From the NCBI RefSeq assembly GCF_900637855.1, contig NZ_LR134440.1:310001-374000 (forward strand): a stretch of DNA of 64,000 nt, given 5' to 3'. Source of the DNA: Neisseria animaloris. Lineage in GTDB: Bacteria > Pseudomonadota > Gammaproteobacteria > Burkholderiales > Neisseriaceae. Of the stretch, positions 7,726 to 18,896 are shown in pieces. The notes below the pieces were generated by a model that worked only from the letters and a program-made list of their open reading frames with translations, did not search any database and had not been told where the DNA came from. Position numbers and translations under genes: made by a program. Positions within the stretch are counted from its first letter, which is position 1. Each line of letters starts with the position of its first letter.

Positions 7726-10700
7726 TTAACCGAATACTTTACGCGCGCCGGCGAACATTCTGTACCAGCCGGAAAGTTCGCTGTGTTGCCAATCGTCGGG
7801 ATGCCAGCTCATTTGGGCGGTGCGGTACACGCGCTCGGGGTGCGGCATCATGATGGTAACGCGGCCGTCGGCATTGGTTACGCCTGCGATGCCTTGCGGC
7901 GAGCCGTTGGGGTTGAGCGGGTAGGTTTGGGTGACTGCGCCCAAGCCGTCCACATATTGCAGGGCGATGTTGAGGCCGTCTGAAACTGTGCCGCCGATAT
8001 GGGCGAAATCGGCGCGGCCTTCGCCGTGGCTCACCACGACGGGCAGGCTGCTGCCTTGCATTTCGGCCAGAATCAGCGAGGGTGATTTGGGCACGTTGAC
8101 CATGCTCAGGCGGGCTTCAAACTGCTCGCTTCGGTTGCGTTTGAACTTCGGCCAGCCTTGCGTGCCGGGGATGATTTCCGCCAAGTTGCTCACCATTTGG
8201 CAGCCGTTGCACACGCCTAAAGTGAGCGTGTCGCCGCGCTCGAAGAAGGCGCTGAACTGGTCGCGCAATTCGGGATGGAACAGGATGGATTTCGCCCAGC
8301 CTTCGCCTGCGCCCAATACGTCGCCGTAGCTGAAACCGCCGCAGGCGGCGAGCATTTGGAAGTTAGCCAGTTTCACGCGGCCTGCCATCAAATCGCTCAT
8401 GTGTACGTCGTAAGCGTCGAAGCCCGCACGGGTAAAGGCGGCGGCCATTTCCACCTGACCGTTCACGCCTTGTTCGCGCAATACGGCGATTTTCGGCTTG
8501 GCACCGCCCGCGATAAACGGTGCGGCGATGTCTTCTTTGAGGTCGAATGTCAGGTCGGCAAACAGCGCGCTGCGTTGGTTGTCTTTCAGCAGGGCAAACT
8601 CGCTGTCGGCGCATTCGGGGTTGTCGCGCAGGCGTTGGATTTGGTGGCTGGTTTCTTGCCAGGTTTGTTGCAGTTTGATTAGGTTGTCAGAAATAAGGTG
8701 CGTTTGCCCGTCGCGGATGATTAACGTGTTCTCATCAGTTAACGTACCGATTTCAAAGACATTGTGATGCAGCTTTTGTTGATAGAATAAATTGATAATA
8801 TCGGCAACATCTTGTTTTCTGACTTGGATAACAGCACCCAACTCTTCATTAAATAATGTGCGGGCAATGGTTTCTTGCCATTCAGCCAACGCTTTTACCT
8901 CTTCAGTCCGCAATGATTGAGACAGAGCGGTATGGTTGGTAATGAATGTTTGTGCAAGCAATAAATTTAAATCTATATCCAAGCCGCAACGTGCCGCAAA
9001 CGCCATTTCCGCCAACGTAGCAAACAGGCCGCCGTCGCTGCGGTCGTGGTAAGCCAGTAACTTATCTTCGGCTACAAGCTGCTGAATCACTTGGTAAAAC
9101 GCTTTCAGACGGCCTGTTTCGATATCCGGCGCTTCGCCTGCCATATCGTTATACACTTGGCTTAAGGCCGAGCCGCCCATGCGTGCTTTGCCGAAGCCTA
9201 AATCCACGGCCAGCAATACGCTGTCGGCCGTGTTTTTCAATTCGGGCGTAACGGTTTTGCGCACGTCCTGCACCGGTGCGAAGCCGGTAATAATCAGGCT
9301 CAACGGCGAAGTTACCGATTTTTGCGCGCCGTTGTCTTTCCACACGGTTTTCATCGACAGCGAATCTTTGCCCACGGGAATGCTGATGCCCAGTTCCTGA
9401 CAGGCTTGCGACACGGCTTCGACGGTGCGGTAGAGTTTTTCATCTTCGCCGGCGTTGCCACAGGCGGCCATCCAGTTGGCGGAAAGTTTGATGTTGCCGA
9501 TGTCGCCGATATTCACGCCGGCGAGGTTGGTCAGCGTTTCGCCGATGGCCATGCGGCCGGAAGCGGGCGCGTCAAACAGGGCGACGGTCGGTTTTTCGCC
9601 CATGGCCATCGCTTCGCCTTTGTGGGTGTTGAAGCCCATCATGGTTACGGCGGCATCGGCTACGGGGGTTTGATATTTGCCGACCATTTGGTCGCGGTGG
9701 GTCATGCCGCCGACGCTGCGGTCGCCGATGGTAATCAGGAAGTTTTTGGCGGCCACGGTAGGCAGGCGCAATACGCGGTAGGCGGCTTCTTTCAGGTCGA
9801 TATGCCTGCCTGAAAACGGTTTTTCAGACGGCCTTACGGTGTGGTCGCTGCGGGTGGTTTTGGGCGGTTTGCCGAGCAAAACGTTCAGCGGCAAATCAAC
9901 GGGATGGTTGCCGTACAAATCGTCGTGCACTTGCAGATGGCCGTCGTCGGTGGCGGTGCCGACCACGGCAAACGGGCAGCGTTCGCGCTCGCAGATTTGG
10001 CGGAACAAGTCTAAGTGTTCGGGCAAAATCGACAACACATAACGCTCTTGCGCCTCATTACACCAAATCTGCATCGGGCTTAGGCCGTGTTCTTCCAACG
10101 GCACGTCGCGCAGCTTAAATATTGCGCCTCGGCCTGCGTCGTTGACCAATTCGGGAAAGGCGTTCGACAAGCCGCCCGCGCCGACATCGTGAATCGACAC
10201 GATCGGGTTGTTTTTACCGAGTTGCCAGCAGCGGTCGATCACTTCTTGTGCGCGGCGTTCGATTTCGGGGTTGCCGCGCTGTACCGAGTTGAAGTCCAAA
10301 TCGGCGGCGTTGCTGCCGGTATCCATAGAAGAGGCTGCGCCGCCCCCGAGCCCGATCAGCATGCCGGGGCCGCCGAGTTGCACCAATAATGCGCCTTCGG
10401 GGATTTGGTCTTTATGGGTTTGGCCGGCCTGAATGTTGCCCAAGCCGCCGGCAATCATAATCGGTTTGTGGTAGCCGCGCATTTGGCCTTCGAACTCTTC
10501 TTCAAAGGTGCGGAAATAGCCCAAGAGGTTGGGGCGGCCGAATTCGTTGTTGAACGCCGCGCCGCCGATGGGGCCTTCGATCATGATGTCGAGCGGGCTG
10601 CTGATGTGGTCGGGCTTGCCGTAGCCGCCTTCCCACGGTTGTTTGAAATCGGGAATGTTGAGGTTGGACACGGTAAAGCCGGTCAAACCCGCTTTCGGGC

Positions 10701-11691
10701 GCGCACCGCGTCCGGTGGCACCTTCGTCGCGGATTTCGCCGCCCGCACCGGTGGCCGCGCCCGCGAAAGGAGCAATGGCGGTGGGGTGGTTGTGGGTTTC
10801 CACTTTCATCAAGATGTGCGTTTCTTCTTCGCTGAAGCGGTAGCCTTGCTGCTCGTCCGCACGCGGGTAGAAACGCTCGATTTTCGCGCCTTCGATGATG
10901 GAGGCGTTGTCTTTATAGGCGACTACGGTGCCTTCGGGATGGGCGTTGTGGGTGTCGCGAATCATGCCGAACAGCGATTTGGGCTGTTTTTCGCCGTTTA
11001 AAATGAAGTCGGCATTGAAGATTTTGTGGCGGCAGTGTTCGGAGTTGGCCTGTGCGAACATCATCAGTTCGACATCGCTTGGGTTGCGCTGCAAGGCTTG
11101 GTAGTTTTCCAGCAGATAGTCTATTTCGTCGGGCGACAGCGCCAAGCCCAGTTCGCTGTTGGCTTGTATCAAAGCGTCTTTGCCTTTGCCTAAAACGTCA
11201 ACGGTGGCGAAGGTTTGCGCTTCGGGGTGGGCGAAGAGCTGCGAGGCCGTCTGAAAATCGGGCAACACGCTTTCGGTCATGCGGTCGTGCAAGAGGGCGG
11301 CCCATTGCTGTTTTTGCCCGGCGTTCAGCTCGCCTTTCACCCACACCGCCATGCCGCGCTCGATGCGTTCGATTTCGCCCAAGCCGCAGTTGTGCGCGAT
11401 GTCGGTGGCTTTGGATGCCCACGGCGAAATGGTGCCGATGCGCGGGGTGATTAAAAACAAATGCAGGCTGTTTTCGGCTTCGGGTGTTTTTTCGACACGT
11501 TCTGCTTCCAACAAAGCCTGCAATTTCGTTGCGGTTTCGAGGTTCAGCGCGGATTGGCTGCTCACAAAATACCAAAATTCGCTGCTTAATTCTGCTTTCG
11601 GCAGGCCGGCGGCCGCAGCTTTTTGCAGGAGTTTTTCGACACGGAAATCAGACAGGGCGGTAACGCCGCGCAAAGGCAATACGACAGACAT
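7726..11691 (-). CDS. purL: Phosphoribosylformylglycinamidine synthase PurL (large single-chain type)
   Basis: 1,321-residue ATP-dependent enzyme that converts FGAR and glutamine to FGAM, the fourth step of purine synthesis. It is the fused proteobacterial form. Visible parts are an N-terminal PurS-like domain, the synthetase core with [26 protein letters not shown] and [17 protein letters not shown], and a second half with [10 protein letters not shown]. The C-terminal glutamine amidotransferase has the nucleophile region [12 protein letters not shown] and the His/Glu of PHPERVYR. It is monocistronic and divergent from glnB. Several DUS copies lie inside it as GRLK, FQTA and similar peptides. 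Nothing is missing. Confidence 0.97.
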   Translation of the reverse strand: MSVVLPLRGVTALSDFRVEKLLQKAAAAGLPKAELSSEFWYFVSSQSALNLETATKLQALLEAERVEKTPEAENSLHLFLITPRIGTISPWASKATDIAHNCGLGEIERIERGMAVWVKGELNAGQKQQWAALLHDRMTESVLPDFQTASQLFAHPEAQTFATVDVLGKGKDALIQANSELGLALSPDEIDYLLENYQALQRNPSDVELMMFAQANSEHCRHKIFNADFILNGEKQPKSLFGMIRDTHNAHPEGTVVAYKDNASIIEGAKIERFYPRADEQQGYRFSEEETHILMKVETHNHPTAIAPFAGAATGAGGEIRDEGATGRGARPKAGLTGFTVSNLNIPDFKQPWEGGYGKPDHISSPLDIMIEGPIGGAAFNNEFGRPNLLGYFRTFEEEFEGQMRGYHKPIMIAGGLGNIQAGQTHKDQIPEGALLVQLGGPGMLIGLGGGAASSMDTGSNAADLDFNSVQRGNPEIERRAQEVIDRCWQLGKNNPIVSIHDVGAGGLSNAFPELVNDAGRGAIFKLRDVPLEEHGLSPMQIWCNEAQERYVLSILPEHLDLFRQICERERCPFAVVGTATDDGHLQVHDDLYGNHPVDLPLNVLLGKPPKTTRSDHTVRPSEKPFSGRHIDLKEAAYRVLRLPTVAAKNFLITIGDRSVGGMTHRDQMVGKYQTPVADAAVTMMGFNTHKGEAMAMGEKPTVALFDAPASGRMAIGETLTNLAGVNIGDIGNIKLSANWMAACGNAGEDEKLYRTVEAVSQACQELGISIPVGKDSLSMKTVWKDNGAQKSVTSPLSLIITGFAPVQDVRKTVTPELKNTADSVLLAVDLGFGKARMGGSALSQVYNDMAGEAPDIETGRLKAFYQVIQQLVAEDKLLAYHDRSDGGLFATLAEMAFAARCGLDIDLNLLLAQTFITNHTALSQSLRTEEVKALAEWQETIARTLFNEELGAVIQVRKQDVADIINLFYQQKLHHNVFEIGTLTDENTLIIRDGQTHLISDNLIKLQQTWQETSHQIQRLRDNPECADSEFALLKDNQRSALFADLTFDLKEDIAAPFIAGGAKPKIAVLREQGVNGQVEMAAAFTRAGFDAYDVHMSDLMAGRVKLANFQMLAACGGFSYGDVLGAGEGWAKSILFHPELRDQFSAFFERGDTLTLGVCNGCQMVSNLAEIIPGTQGWPKFKRNRSEQFEARLSMVNVPKSPSLILAEMQGSSLPVVVSHGEGRADFAHIGGTVSDGLNIALQYVDGLGAVTQTYPLNPNGSPQGIAGVTNADGRVTIMMPHPERVYRTAQMSWHPDDWQHSELSGWYRMFAGARKVFG

Positions 11692-11793
11692 GAATCTAGC
11701 TCACACATGCGGTTGGAAATGGGCGTAATTGTACACAAAACCGGCCCCGGCCGCTTGGTTAAATTTCCCTTTTCAGATGGCCTGAAAAGCCCA

Positions 11794-11822
11794 TTGAACC
11801 TTGCCGTGCTTTGTGCTAAAAC
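11794..11822 (+). promoter_or_regulatory. Candidate promoter of glnB
   Basis: TTGAAC, a 17-base gap, then TAAAAC, 36 bases before the glnB ATG. Both boxes are four-of-six matches, so this is only a candidate. Confidence 0.35.
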
Positions 11823-11833
11823 AGGCCGTCTGA

Positions 11834-12196
<363 letters not shown>

Positions 12197-12246
12197 CGGT
12201 TTAATATGCGATGTGATGCAAATTCCGTTTTGGCAAATGCAGCATA

Positions 12247-12278
12247 AGGCCGTCTGAAAATATTTTTTCAGACGGCCT
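12247..12278. terminator. Bidirectional DUS-pair terminator between glnB and sbp
   Basis: AGGCCGTCTGAAAA and TTTTCAGACGGCCT with a four-base loop, A/T-rich on both inner sides, between convergent genes. Confidence 0.8.
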
Positions 12279-12302
12279 GCAGTTTCAAAAGGAGAGAACG
12301 CT

Positions 12303-13379
12303 TTAGTTGCGTGCACTCAATTGGTCGAACAAACTGCCGTCGGCAAAAAATTTCTTGGCGATGTCATCCCAAGAACCGAAAACCTCGTTGGGGCGGAATG
12401 TTTCGACGGCGGGAAAGTCGGCTCGGTGTTTTTCCAGCACGGCGGTGTTGCGGGGGCGCAGATAAAATTTGGCGGCCAGCTCTTGCGCCGGTTCGCTCCA
12501 CAGGTATTTCAAATATTCGCCGGCGGCGGCACGGGTGCCTTTTTTATCGGCCACGGCATCGACGATGGCGACGGGGCTTTCCGAGAGAATGGTGTAACTC
12601 GGATACACGATTTCAAACTGACCGGGAGCAAGGTTGCGGCTCACATGGTTGGCTTCGTTTTCAAAAGTAATCAACACGTCGCCGATATTGCGTTGGGTAA
12701 ATGTGGTGGTGGCGGCACGCCCGCCGTTTTCAAACACGGGCACGTTTTTAAGCAGTTTGGCGGTGAAGGCTTTGGCTTGGGTTTCGTCGCCGTTGTGCGC
12801 TTTCAAGCCGTAACCGAATGCGCCGAGGAAAGCATAACGGCCGTTGCCTGAAGTTTTGGGATTGGCGATCACGATTTGCAGATTGTCTTTGGCCAAGTCT
12901 GCCCAATCACGTATTTGCTTGGGGTTGCCTTTACGGACGAGAAACACGGTGGTGCTGGTAAAGGGAACGGCATTGTCGGGCAGGCGGGTGTGCCAGTTTG
13001 ATGCGACCAATCCTTTTTTTTCTAAAAGATCGATATCGGAAGTTTGGTTCATGGTGGCTACATCCGCTTGCAGGCCGTTGGCGACGGCTAAAGCCTGTTT
13101 GCTCGAACCGCCGTGCGATTGCTGAATATTAATCGCCACATCGGGATTTCGGGTTTGGTATTCTTTGATAAACAGCGGATTGTATTCTTTATAGAAATCG
13201 CGGGCCACATCGTAGGAAACATTCAGCAGCTTGATGTTTTTGCCATCGGAAGAAGCAACGGCGTTTCCGTCGGATGCCGATGTTTCGGCCTGATTTTTAG
13301 CAGTATCGGGCGAGCAGGCCGATAAAGCCAGTAGGGTGCCGAGCGCGGCGGCAAATGGGAGAAAGCGTGTTGCCGGCAT
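12303..13379 (-). CDS. sbp: Periplasmic sulfate-binding protein (lipoprotein)
   Basis: Substrate-binding component for sulfate/thiosulfate ABC uptake. From the ATG at 13379 it is 358 residues; a GCAAAGGAAA ribosome site precedes it, and the longer open frame to 13421 lacks a sensible N-terminus. It begins MPATRFLPFAAALG and has the lipobox LALSAC with Cys21, so it is probably anchored to the membrane. Family motifs are KLLNVSYDVARDFYKEYN near the start, SHGGSSKQALAV, and NPKTSGNGRYAFLGAFGYG. It is monocistronic; the matching permease/ATPase genes (cysW, cysA) lie about 50 kb to the right. Confidence 0.9.
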   Translation of the reverse strand: MPATRFLPFAAALGTLLALSACSPDTAKNQAETSASDGNAVASSDGKNIKLLNVSYDVARDFYKEYNPLFIKEYQTRNPDVAINIQQSHGGSSKQALAVANGLQADVATMNQTSDIDLLEKKGLVASNWHTRLPDNAVPFTSTTVFLVRKGNPKQIRDWADLAKDNLQIVIANPKTSGNGRYAFLGAFGYGLKAHNGDETQAKAFTAKLLKNVPVFENGGRAATTTFTQRNIGDVLITFENEANHVSRNLAPGQFEIVYPSYTILSESPVAIVDAVADKKGTRAAAGEYLKYLWSEPAQELAAKFYLRPRNTAVLEKHRADFPAVETFRPNEVFGSWDDIAKKFFADGSLFDQLSARN

Positions 13380-13583
13380 GGTATTTTCCTTTGCAGTAAT
13401 TGGTTTGAGTATGGGCAACACTTTATCGAGGCCGTCTGAAAAAGAGAAAGAATACTTGGTTTTATCATCATTGCCTTTGGTTATAAGCCGTCTGAAAACA
13501 TCTCTGGCGCGGGCAACGGTTTTCAGACGCCCTGATTTTGATTTATTCTTTCATGTTTATTATTTTTGTAGAAACCATCATCT

Positions 13584-15815
13584 ATGCCCCGTTTCTGGCT
13601 GCCGCTCTGGGTAAGCGGCGTTGTTGTTTCGTTTGCGCTGCCCGCCGTGCCGTCTTGGACGGTGCTAGCGGCGGTATGGCTGTGCCTGTTTGCAGCGGCG
13701 TGGCGGTTTCGGGCGGCGGCTTGGCTGCTGATTGCTTTTTCCGGCGCGCTATACGGCATCTGGCGCACGCAGTCTGCTTTGGAGCAACAATGGCCTGCGG
13801 TTCAGACGGCCTCTGTGCCGCTCACAATAGAAGTGGCGGATTTGCCGCAGCGCGACGACAAACGGGTGCGTTTTACGGCGCGGGCGCGTGATGGTGCGGG
13901 GCGGGAATACCGTTTGCTGCTGTCGGATTACGGCCTGCGTGATTGGCCGGCCGGCAGCCGTTGGCAGGTTAAGGCACGGGTTAGGCCGCCGGTAGGCGAG
14001 GTTAATCTGCGCGGTTTCAACCGTGAGGCGTGGGCGTTGGCCGACGGCATCGGCGGGGTGGGCAGCATCGGCAAGGAAAGGCAGCCGTTGCCGGAAAACC
14101 GTGCCGGTGTGTTGTTGCGTGTGCGTGAAGCGGTGAGCCTGCGCTGGCGGCAAACCGATACCGGCGGGCGGGATTTTTCAGACGGCCTCGGTTTGATGCG
14201 GGCCTTGAGCATAGGCGAGCAGTCGGCTTTGAGCGCACAGTCTTGGCAGGCGTTCCGGCCTTTGGGTTTGAACCATCTGGTGAGTATTTCCGGCCTGCAT
14301 GTGGGTATGGTGGCGGTGCTGGCGGGGTGGCTGACGAAGCAGTTGCTGCGCGTGCTGCCGCGCGTGCCGAAACGGCCGCGGGTGTGGATGTTGGCGGCGG
14401 GTTTGGCGGCGGCGTTGTTTTATGCGGGTTTGGCGGGCTTTTCGGTGCCGACGCAACGCAGCGTGTTGATGCTGTGTGCGCTGGCGTGGGCTTGGTGGCG
14501 CGGCAGCGGCGCGTCGGTATGGGCGGGTTGGTGGCAGGCGTTGGCTTGGGTGCTGCTGTTCGACCCGTTGGCGGTTTTGGGTGCGGGGTTTTGGCTCTCG
14601 TTCGGCTTGGTGGGGGCTTTGCTGTGGGTGTCGGCAGGCCGTCTGAACGAACGCGGCTGGCTGTTGGCGGTGCGCGGGCAATGGGCGGTGTCGCTGTTGT
14701 CGGTGGCGGCCTTGGGCAGCATGTTTGCTTCGTTGCCGATAATCAGCCCGTTGGTGAATGCCTTGGCGATCCCGTGGTTTTCGTGGGTGCTGGTGCCGCT
14801 GGCTCTGCTGGCTTCGCTGCTGTCGTTTGGTTGGCTGCAATGGCTGGCGGCCGCGGCGGGCGAATACACCATGCGCGTGTTGGTGTGGGTGGCGGAATAT
14901 GCGCCCGAATATGCGGTTGCGGCCTCGCCGCCTTATCTGCTGCCGTTGGCGGTGCTGGCGGTATTGATGGTGCTGCTGCCGCGCGGCACGGGCTGGAAAC
15001 CGCTGGCGTGGCTGGTGTTGGCGGGGTTTGTGCTGTACCGCCCGCCGCCTGTTGAGGAAGGCCGTCTGAAAATAACGGTGTGGGACGCGGGGCAGGGTTT
15101 GTCGGTATTGATGCAGACGAAAAACCATCACCTGTTGTTCGACACCGGTACGGAGCACATCGCCAACGCGCAGATTCTGCCTGCGCTGAATGCCGCCGGT
15201 GTGCGCCGTTTGGATGCGCTGGTGCTGTCGCATCACGATGCCGACCACGACGGCGGTTTTGTTGAAATCCGCCGCTCGAAACAGCCGCGCCGAATCTGGG
15301 TGGGGCAGCCTGAGTTTTATCAGGGTGCGGAGTTTTGCAGGGAGCGGCAATGGCAATGGGACGGCGTGGTGTTTGAGTTTTTGAGGCCGTCTGAAAACTC
15401 GAAAACGGCCGACGACAACGAGCAAAGTTGCGTTCTGCGCGTGCTGGCGGGCGGGCAGTCGCTGCTGGTAACGGGCGATTTGGGCAAACGCGGCGAGCTG
15501 GCGTTGGTGGAGAAATACGGCGAAGGCTTGTACAGCCAAGTGCTGGTGTTGGGGCATCACGGCAGCGACACTTCGTCGGCGGGCGGTTTTCTGAACGCGG
15601 TTTCACCGCAATACGCCGTGGCTTCGAGCGGTTATGCCAATGCTTACAAACACCCCACCACAGCGGTGCAAAACCGCGTGAAAGCCCACGGTATCGAGTT
15701 GTTGCGCACCGACTTATCGGGCGCGCTGGTGTTTGAACTGGGCGCGGGAGAAGAGGTGCGGGCAGGCCGTCTGAAAACAATTAAACCGTATTGGCAGAGA
15801 AAGCCGTTTGAATGA
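13584..15815 (+). CDS. comEC: Competence channel protein ComEC/ComA
   Basis: 743-residue inner-membrane protein that carries single-stranded DNA into the cytoplasm during transformation; called ComA in Neisseria. Domains in order: hydrophobic N-terminus, an OB-like periplasmic region (about 60-150), the multi-pass Competence domain (about 205-480, with LNHLVSISGLHVGMVAVLAG), and a C-terminal metallo-beta-lactamase-like domain with LSHHDADHDGGF, VTGDLGKRGELALV and LGHHGSDTSSAGGF. All parts are intact, so the strain should be able to take up DNA. The gene is very GC-rich and carries several DUS copies itself, read as GRLK, RPSE and SDGL. Confidence 0.95.
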   Translation: MPRFWLPLWVSGVVVSFALPAVPSWTVLAAVWLCLFAAAWRFRAAAWLLIAFSGALYGIWRTQSALEQQWPAVQTASVPLTIEVADLPQRDDKRVRFTARARDGAGREYRLLLSDYGLRDWPAGSRWQVKARVRPPVGEVNLRGFNREAWALADGIGGVGSIGKERQPLPENRAGVLLRVREAVSLRWRQTDTGGRDFSDGLGLMRALSIGEQSALSAQSWQAFRPLGLNHLVSISGLHVGMVAVLAGWLTKQLLRVLPRVPKRPRVWMLAAGLAAALFYAGLAGFSVPTQRSVLMLCALAWAWWRGSGASVWAGWWQALAWVLLFDPLAVLGAGFWLSFGLVGALLWVSAGRLNERGWLLAVRGQWAVSLLSVAALGSMFASLPIISPLVNALAIPWFSWVLVPLALLASLLSFGWLQWLAAAAGEYTMRVLVWVAEYAPEYAVAASPPYLLPLAVLAVLMVLLPRGTGWKPLAWLVLAGFVLYRPPPVEEGRLKITVWDAGQGLSVLMQTKNHHLLFDTGTEHIANAQILPALNAAGVRRLDALVLSHHDADHDGGFVEIRRSKQPRRIWVGQPEFYQGAEFCRERQWQWDGVVFEFLRPSENSKTADDNEQSCVLRVLAGGQSLLVTGDLGKRGELALVEKYGEGLYSQVLVLGHHGSDTSSAGGFLNAVSPQYAVASSGYANAYKHPTTAVQNRVKAHGIELLRTDLSGALVFELGAGEEVRAGRLKTIKPYWQRKPFE

Positions 15816-15913
15816 TGAAGGGTGGTGAATCTTAACTTTGCAGGGCAGGAAGTCGATTGCATACCCATCCCTACAAATGGTTTTGAACCCCGGGGTTTGC
15901 TGCATATACAAAA

Positions 15914-15945
15914 AGGCCGTCTGAAATCGTTTTTTCAGACGGCCT
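15914..15945. terminator. Bidirectional DUS-pair terminator
   Basis: AGGCCGTCTGAAA and TTTCAGACGGCCT around a six-base loop, between convergent comEC and the ankyrin gene. Confidence 0.75.
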
Positions 15946-15962
15946 CTCAGCAGGCAAAAGTA

Positions 15963-16697
15963 TTACTCGCAGCTTGATTTGCCGGTGCGGTGGTTGATGG
16001 CACCTTTGGAAATCAGCAACGCCTGCATTTCTTTATGCCCGCGGGTGCAGGCGTAAGAGAGTGCGCTTTGGTTGTACGAACCGGCGGATTTGTTGGTTTG
16101 GGTGGTTACCAAGTTCGGGTTTGCACCGAGTGAAAGCAGATATTTCACCGTTTCGATGCGGTTGTTGCTGGCGGCCACCATCAGCAGCGTTTCGCCGTCG
16201 CTTTCAACGGTTTGGTCGTTCAAATCGGTTTTGTCTTTCAGTTTGGCATACACTTTGCGCACGATTTTGGTGTTTTTGCCCAATACCGCCGATTTGAGCA
16301 CGTTGTACACGTCGCCGCGGTCGGTAGCGTTCAAATCGGCACCTTGGGCGATCAGGTAATCCACCATGTCTTCATAGCCGATAAACGCCGCCCAGCCGAG
16401 CGCGGTTTGACCCAAGCTGGCTTCGTCTTTGGCTTCGAGGTTTTGGCCTTTGGCCACCATTTTTTTCACTTTGGCCAAGTTGCCTTGTTTCACGGCATCA
16501 AACCATTCGGCATCGGGGCCTTCGGAAGGTTTGTCATAGAAAATGCGCCATGAAAGTTTTTTCGGATTGGCGATATCCTGCATTTCGGCCATGCTGTAAC
16601 GGAATTTGCCTTTGGCAGCGGGCGCAGCCGAAGCGGTAACGGGTAAAACGAACGCAGCCGCAAGCAGAGCGGCGGGAATAAATTTTTGAATGGACAT
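15963..16697 (-). CDS. Exported ankyrin-repeat protein
   Basis: 244-residue precursor. The ATG at 16697 is preceded by AAAGGAACC and starts a clear Sec signal peptide, MSIQKFIPAALLAAAFVLP, with cleavage likely after TASA. The mature part has about four ankyrin repeats: the AKVKKMVAKGQNLEAKDEASL region, TALGWAAFIGYEDMVDYLIAQ, an atypical third repeat, then ETLLMVAASNNRIETVKYLL, and a final SALSYACTRGHKEMQALLIS. Ankyrin repeats mediate protein contacts; a periplasmic partner is not indicated by the neighbours. It ends with a Cys, NHRTGKSSCE. Function unknown. Confidence 0.82.
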   Translation of the reverse strand: MSIQKFIPAALLAAAFVLPVTASAAPAAKGKFRYSMAEMQDIANPKKLSWRIFYDKPSEGPDAEWFDAVKQGNLAKVKKMVAKGQNLEAKDEASLGQTALGWAAFIGYEDMVDYLIAQGADLNATDRGDVYNVLKSAVLGKNTKIVRKVYAKLKDKTDLNDQTVESDGETLLMVAASNNRIETVKYLLSLGANPNLVTTQTNKSAGSYNQSALSYACTRGHKEMQALLISKGAINHRTGKSSCE

Positions 16698-16813
16698 AAA
16701 GGTTCCTTTGAAAAATCGAATAGAGAAAAAAATCATATAATACGATACATAAAGACCGCCCGAAACTTTACCTTTTGTTTCAGACGGCCTCAAGATATTT
16801 AAATAAACCTTAA

Positions 16814-17785
16814 TCAACGGTGCAATTTATTTACATATTCTACTTCTTCACGGCTGCCCATCACCACTGATACGCGCTGGTGCAGGCCTTCGGGTCGGAT
16901 ATCGAGCATGTTTTGAACGGTATTGCTTCCCGTGCCGCCAGCCTGTTCCAAAATCAGGCTCAAGGGGTTGGCTTCGTACATCAGGCGCAGTTTGCCAGGT
17001 TTGGCCGGATCGCGTTTGTCTTGCGGATACATAAACACGCCGCCGCGCATCAGAATGCGGTGGATTTCGGCCACCATCGAGGCCACCCAGCGCATATTGT
17101 AGTTTTTGCCGCGCACGCCGGTATCGCCTGCGAGCAGCTCGGCAATGTATTGCTGCACGGGCGGGAACCAATGGCGTTGGTTCGACATATTGATGGCAAA
17201 TTCTTTGGTTTGCTCCGGCACTTTCGGATGGGCTTGCGTTTGAACGAATTGGCCGTCTGAACCCAGGGTAAACACAAACACGCCGTGTTTCACAGTAAAC
17301 ACCAACTGGGTTTGCGGGCCGTAAAGCACATAACCGCTGCCTACCTGTTCGCTGCCTTTTTGCAGAAACGATTCGGTAGTTAGCGCGCCTTCGGGCTTGG
17401 CCAAAATCGAGAAAATGGTGCCGACGGAAATGTTTACGTCGATATTGGACGAACCGTCGAGCGGATCGAACAGCACCAGATAGCTGCCGTTTTCGTTGCA
17501 GGCCACAAAAGTGTCTTCTTCTTCGCTGGCCAAACCTGCCACGGCGGGCTCTGCTTTCAGGGTGTCAATCAGAATATCGTTGGCGATAACATCCAGTTTT
17601 TTTTGGTCTTCCCCCTGCACATTCCCCGTACCCGCTTCGCCCAAAATACCGGCCAGCGCCCCTTGGCGCACTTGGCTGTTGATTTTCGCACAGGCGGCAA
17701 CAATCGATTCGAGCACGCCGCCCAAGTTTTCGGGAAGGGCGTTTTGTTGCAGGTGTTGCGGTAAGAATTTAGAAAAAGTAGTCAT
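16814..17785 (-). CDS. fbp: Fructose-1,6-bisphosphatase class I
   Basis: 323-residue gluconeogenic enzyme that removes the C1 phosphate of fructose-1,6-bisphosphate. The metal site is complete: GEDQKKLDVIAND, GLASEEED and FDPLDGSSNIDVNISVGT. Substrate contacts in GGVFMYPQDKRDPAKPGK and LRLMYEANPLSLILEQAGG are present. Neisseria uses gluconeogenesis because it grows on lactate and pyruvate, which fits. It is preceded by a DUS pair that ends the upstream lipoprotein gene and is followed by a degenerate DUS hairpin at about 16755-16791. Confidence 0.95.
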   Translation of the reverse strand: MTTFSKFLPQHLQQNALPENLGGVLESIVAACAKINSQVRQGALAGILGEAGTGNVQGEDQKKLDVIANDILIDTLKAEPAVAGLASEEEDTFVACNENGSYLVLFDPLDGSSNIDVNISVGTIFSILAKPEGALTTESFLQKGSEQVGSGYVLYGPQTQLVFTVKHGVFVFTLGSDGQFVQTQAHPKVPEQTKEFAINMSNQRHWFPPVQQYIAELLAGDTGVRGKNYNMRWVASMVAEIHRILMRGGVFMYPQDKRDPAKPGKLRLMYEANPLSLILEQAGGTGSNTVQNMLDIRPEGLHQRVSVVMGSREEVEYVNKLHR

Positions 17786-17808
17786 GATGTTCTCGCTTCA
17801 AGTGATGG

Positions 17809-17838
17809 AGGCCGTCTTAAAAATATTTCAGACGGCCT
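17809..17838 (-). terminator. Imperfect DUS-pair terminator before fbp
   Basis: AGGCCGTCTTAAA (one change) and TTTCAGACGGCCT between the small lipoprotein gene and fbp, both on the minus strand. Confidence 0.55.
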
Positions 17839-17851
17839 GTCGGGTTTTATT

Positions 17852-18211
17852 TCAAGAAGTGCGTTTCAAGAGTGTTTTGCAAGGCTCGACCGCACGCTCG
17901 ACACGCTTTTCTATTTCTTTTTTGCCTTGGTCTCCGGCCATCATTCGGGTCATGTCTTCGGGAGTAACCGTTTCCACGGCTTTGCTTGCAGCGCACGCGC
18001 AGAATTCTTGGGCGGTTTGCTCCGAAACGGCTGCTTCTTTGGGAATGCTGTTGATGCATTGCTTGGTGAACGAAGCCATAAATTCGGTGCGGAATGCGGA
18101 ATCGGTTTGGTTTTTCGAAGGTTGTTCGGTTTGCTGTTGCTGCCCGCCGCAAGCCGAGAGCAGGGCGGAGAGGAGCAGTAGGGCGGGTAGATTGAAACGT
18201 TTTTTATGCAT
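17852..18211 (-). CDS. Small lipoprotein of unknown function
   Basis: 119 residues with a lipoprotein signal: MHKKRFNLPALLLLSALL and lipobox LLSAC, lipidated Cys21. The mature part is hydrophilic and helical, with a Gln-rich linker after the Cys and three further cysteines (in KQCINSI and EFCACAASKA) plus one near the end (EPCKTL), so disulfides are likely. The middle, from AVSEQTAQEFCACAA to PEDMTRMMAG, looks like a small helical cysteine-pair domain. I do not recognise a family. It is monocistronic. Confidence 0.7.
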   Translation of the reverse strand: MHKKRFNLPALLLLSALLSACGGQQQQTEQPSKNQTDSAFRTEFMASFTKQCINSIPKEAAVSEQTAQEFCACAASKAVETVTPEDMTRMMAGDQGKKEIEKRVERAVEPCKTLLKRTS

Positions 18212-18896
18212 GGATTGGGTTCCGTTTCGGGCGGGCGTATGCCCGGGGTTAGGAAAAGCAGGTAAACGGTCGGGGGATTGTAAAGCAAATCAGCACCGGT
18301 TTCTATATGGGAAGGCGGTTTGAAACCCACGCTACCGCTTGTTTTTTCAGACGGCCTTTTAGAAAAAGCAGTTCAGTTTAAATCACAAAATAAAAAAATG
18401 CCGTGTGGCAATTTAAAAGAGAAATATGCTGGATATACAAGGTTTTAGTTTTATTGTAGGCAGTGGCAATCCCGTTATCGGAAAAGAAAAAACGGGGCGG
18501 GAGAAGGCCGGTCGGAGTTTGTTTTGCAGTACGGGACAGTAATAAAGTTGTTCCTGTAATGAAGTGTTGAAAAAATAACAATGTTTACATCATGATAAGA
18601 ATTTACAATAATTAACATTATTATGCTTACTGTTTTCCGAGCCGGCTTCAAATGTCTGATTTGAAGTTTGATGATGATGTTTTCCCAACAAAAATGCTTT
18701 TTTGTTATGCAAAATGGGTGTTATGCGCGGGTGGATTCCGCCCTAATATTGTGTGCAGAACCGTGCGCTTAGAAAGGCTGAATTTTCTTTGCTTAAGCGG
18801 CTTTGGATAAGCATATGCCTTATGTTTTTGCCTGTTGGAACAGTGTGAGAGAACTTCTTTTCCCCAACTTTGTCAAGTCTGGAAGCTCAATCAAAA
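18212..18896. other. Long intergenic region upstream of nrdA
   Basis: AT-rich, with one DUS near 18344-18355. The only open frame (18378-18581, minus) has no ribosome site or protein-like composition. I see nothing else up to the NrdR boxes. Confidence 0.6.

Noticed and set aside
14178..15560. 460-codon open frame on the minus strand
   Set aside because: Antisense to comEC, very rich in His, Gln and Arg; a codon-bias shadow.
18378..18581. 67-codon frame upstream of nrdA
   Set aside because: No ribosome site and low-complexity hydrophobic composition in AT-rich non-coding DNA.
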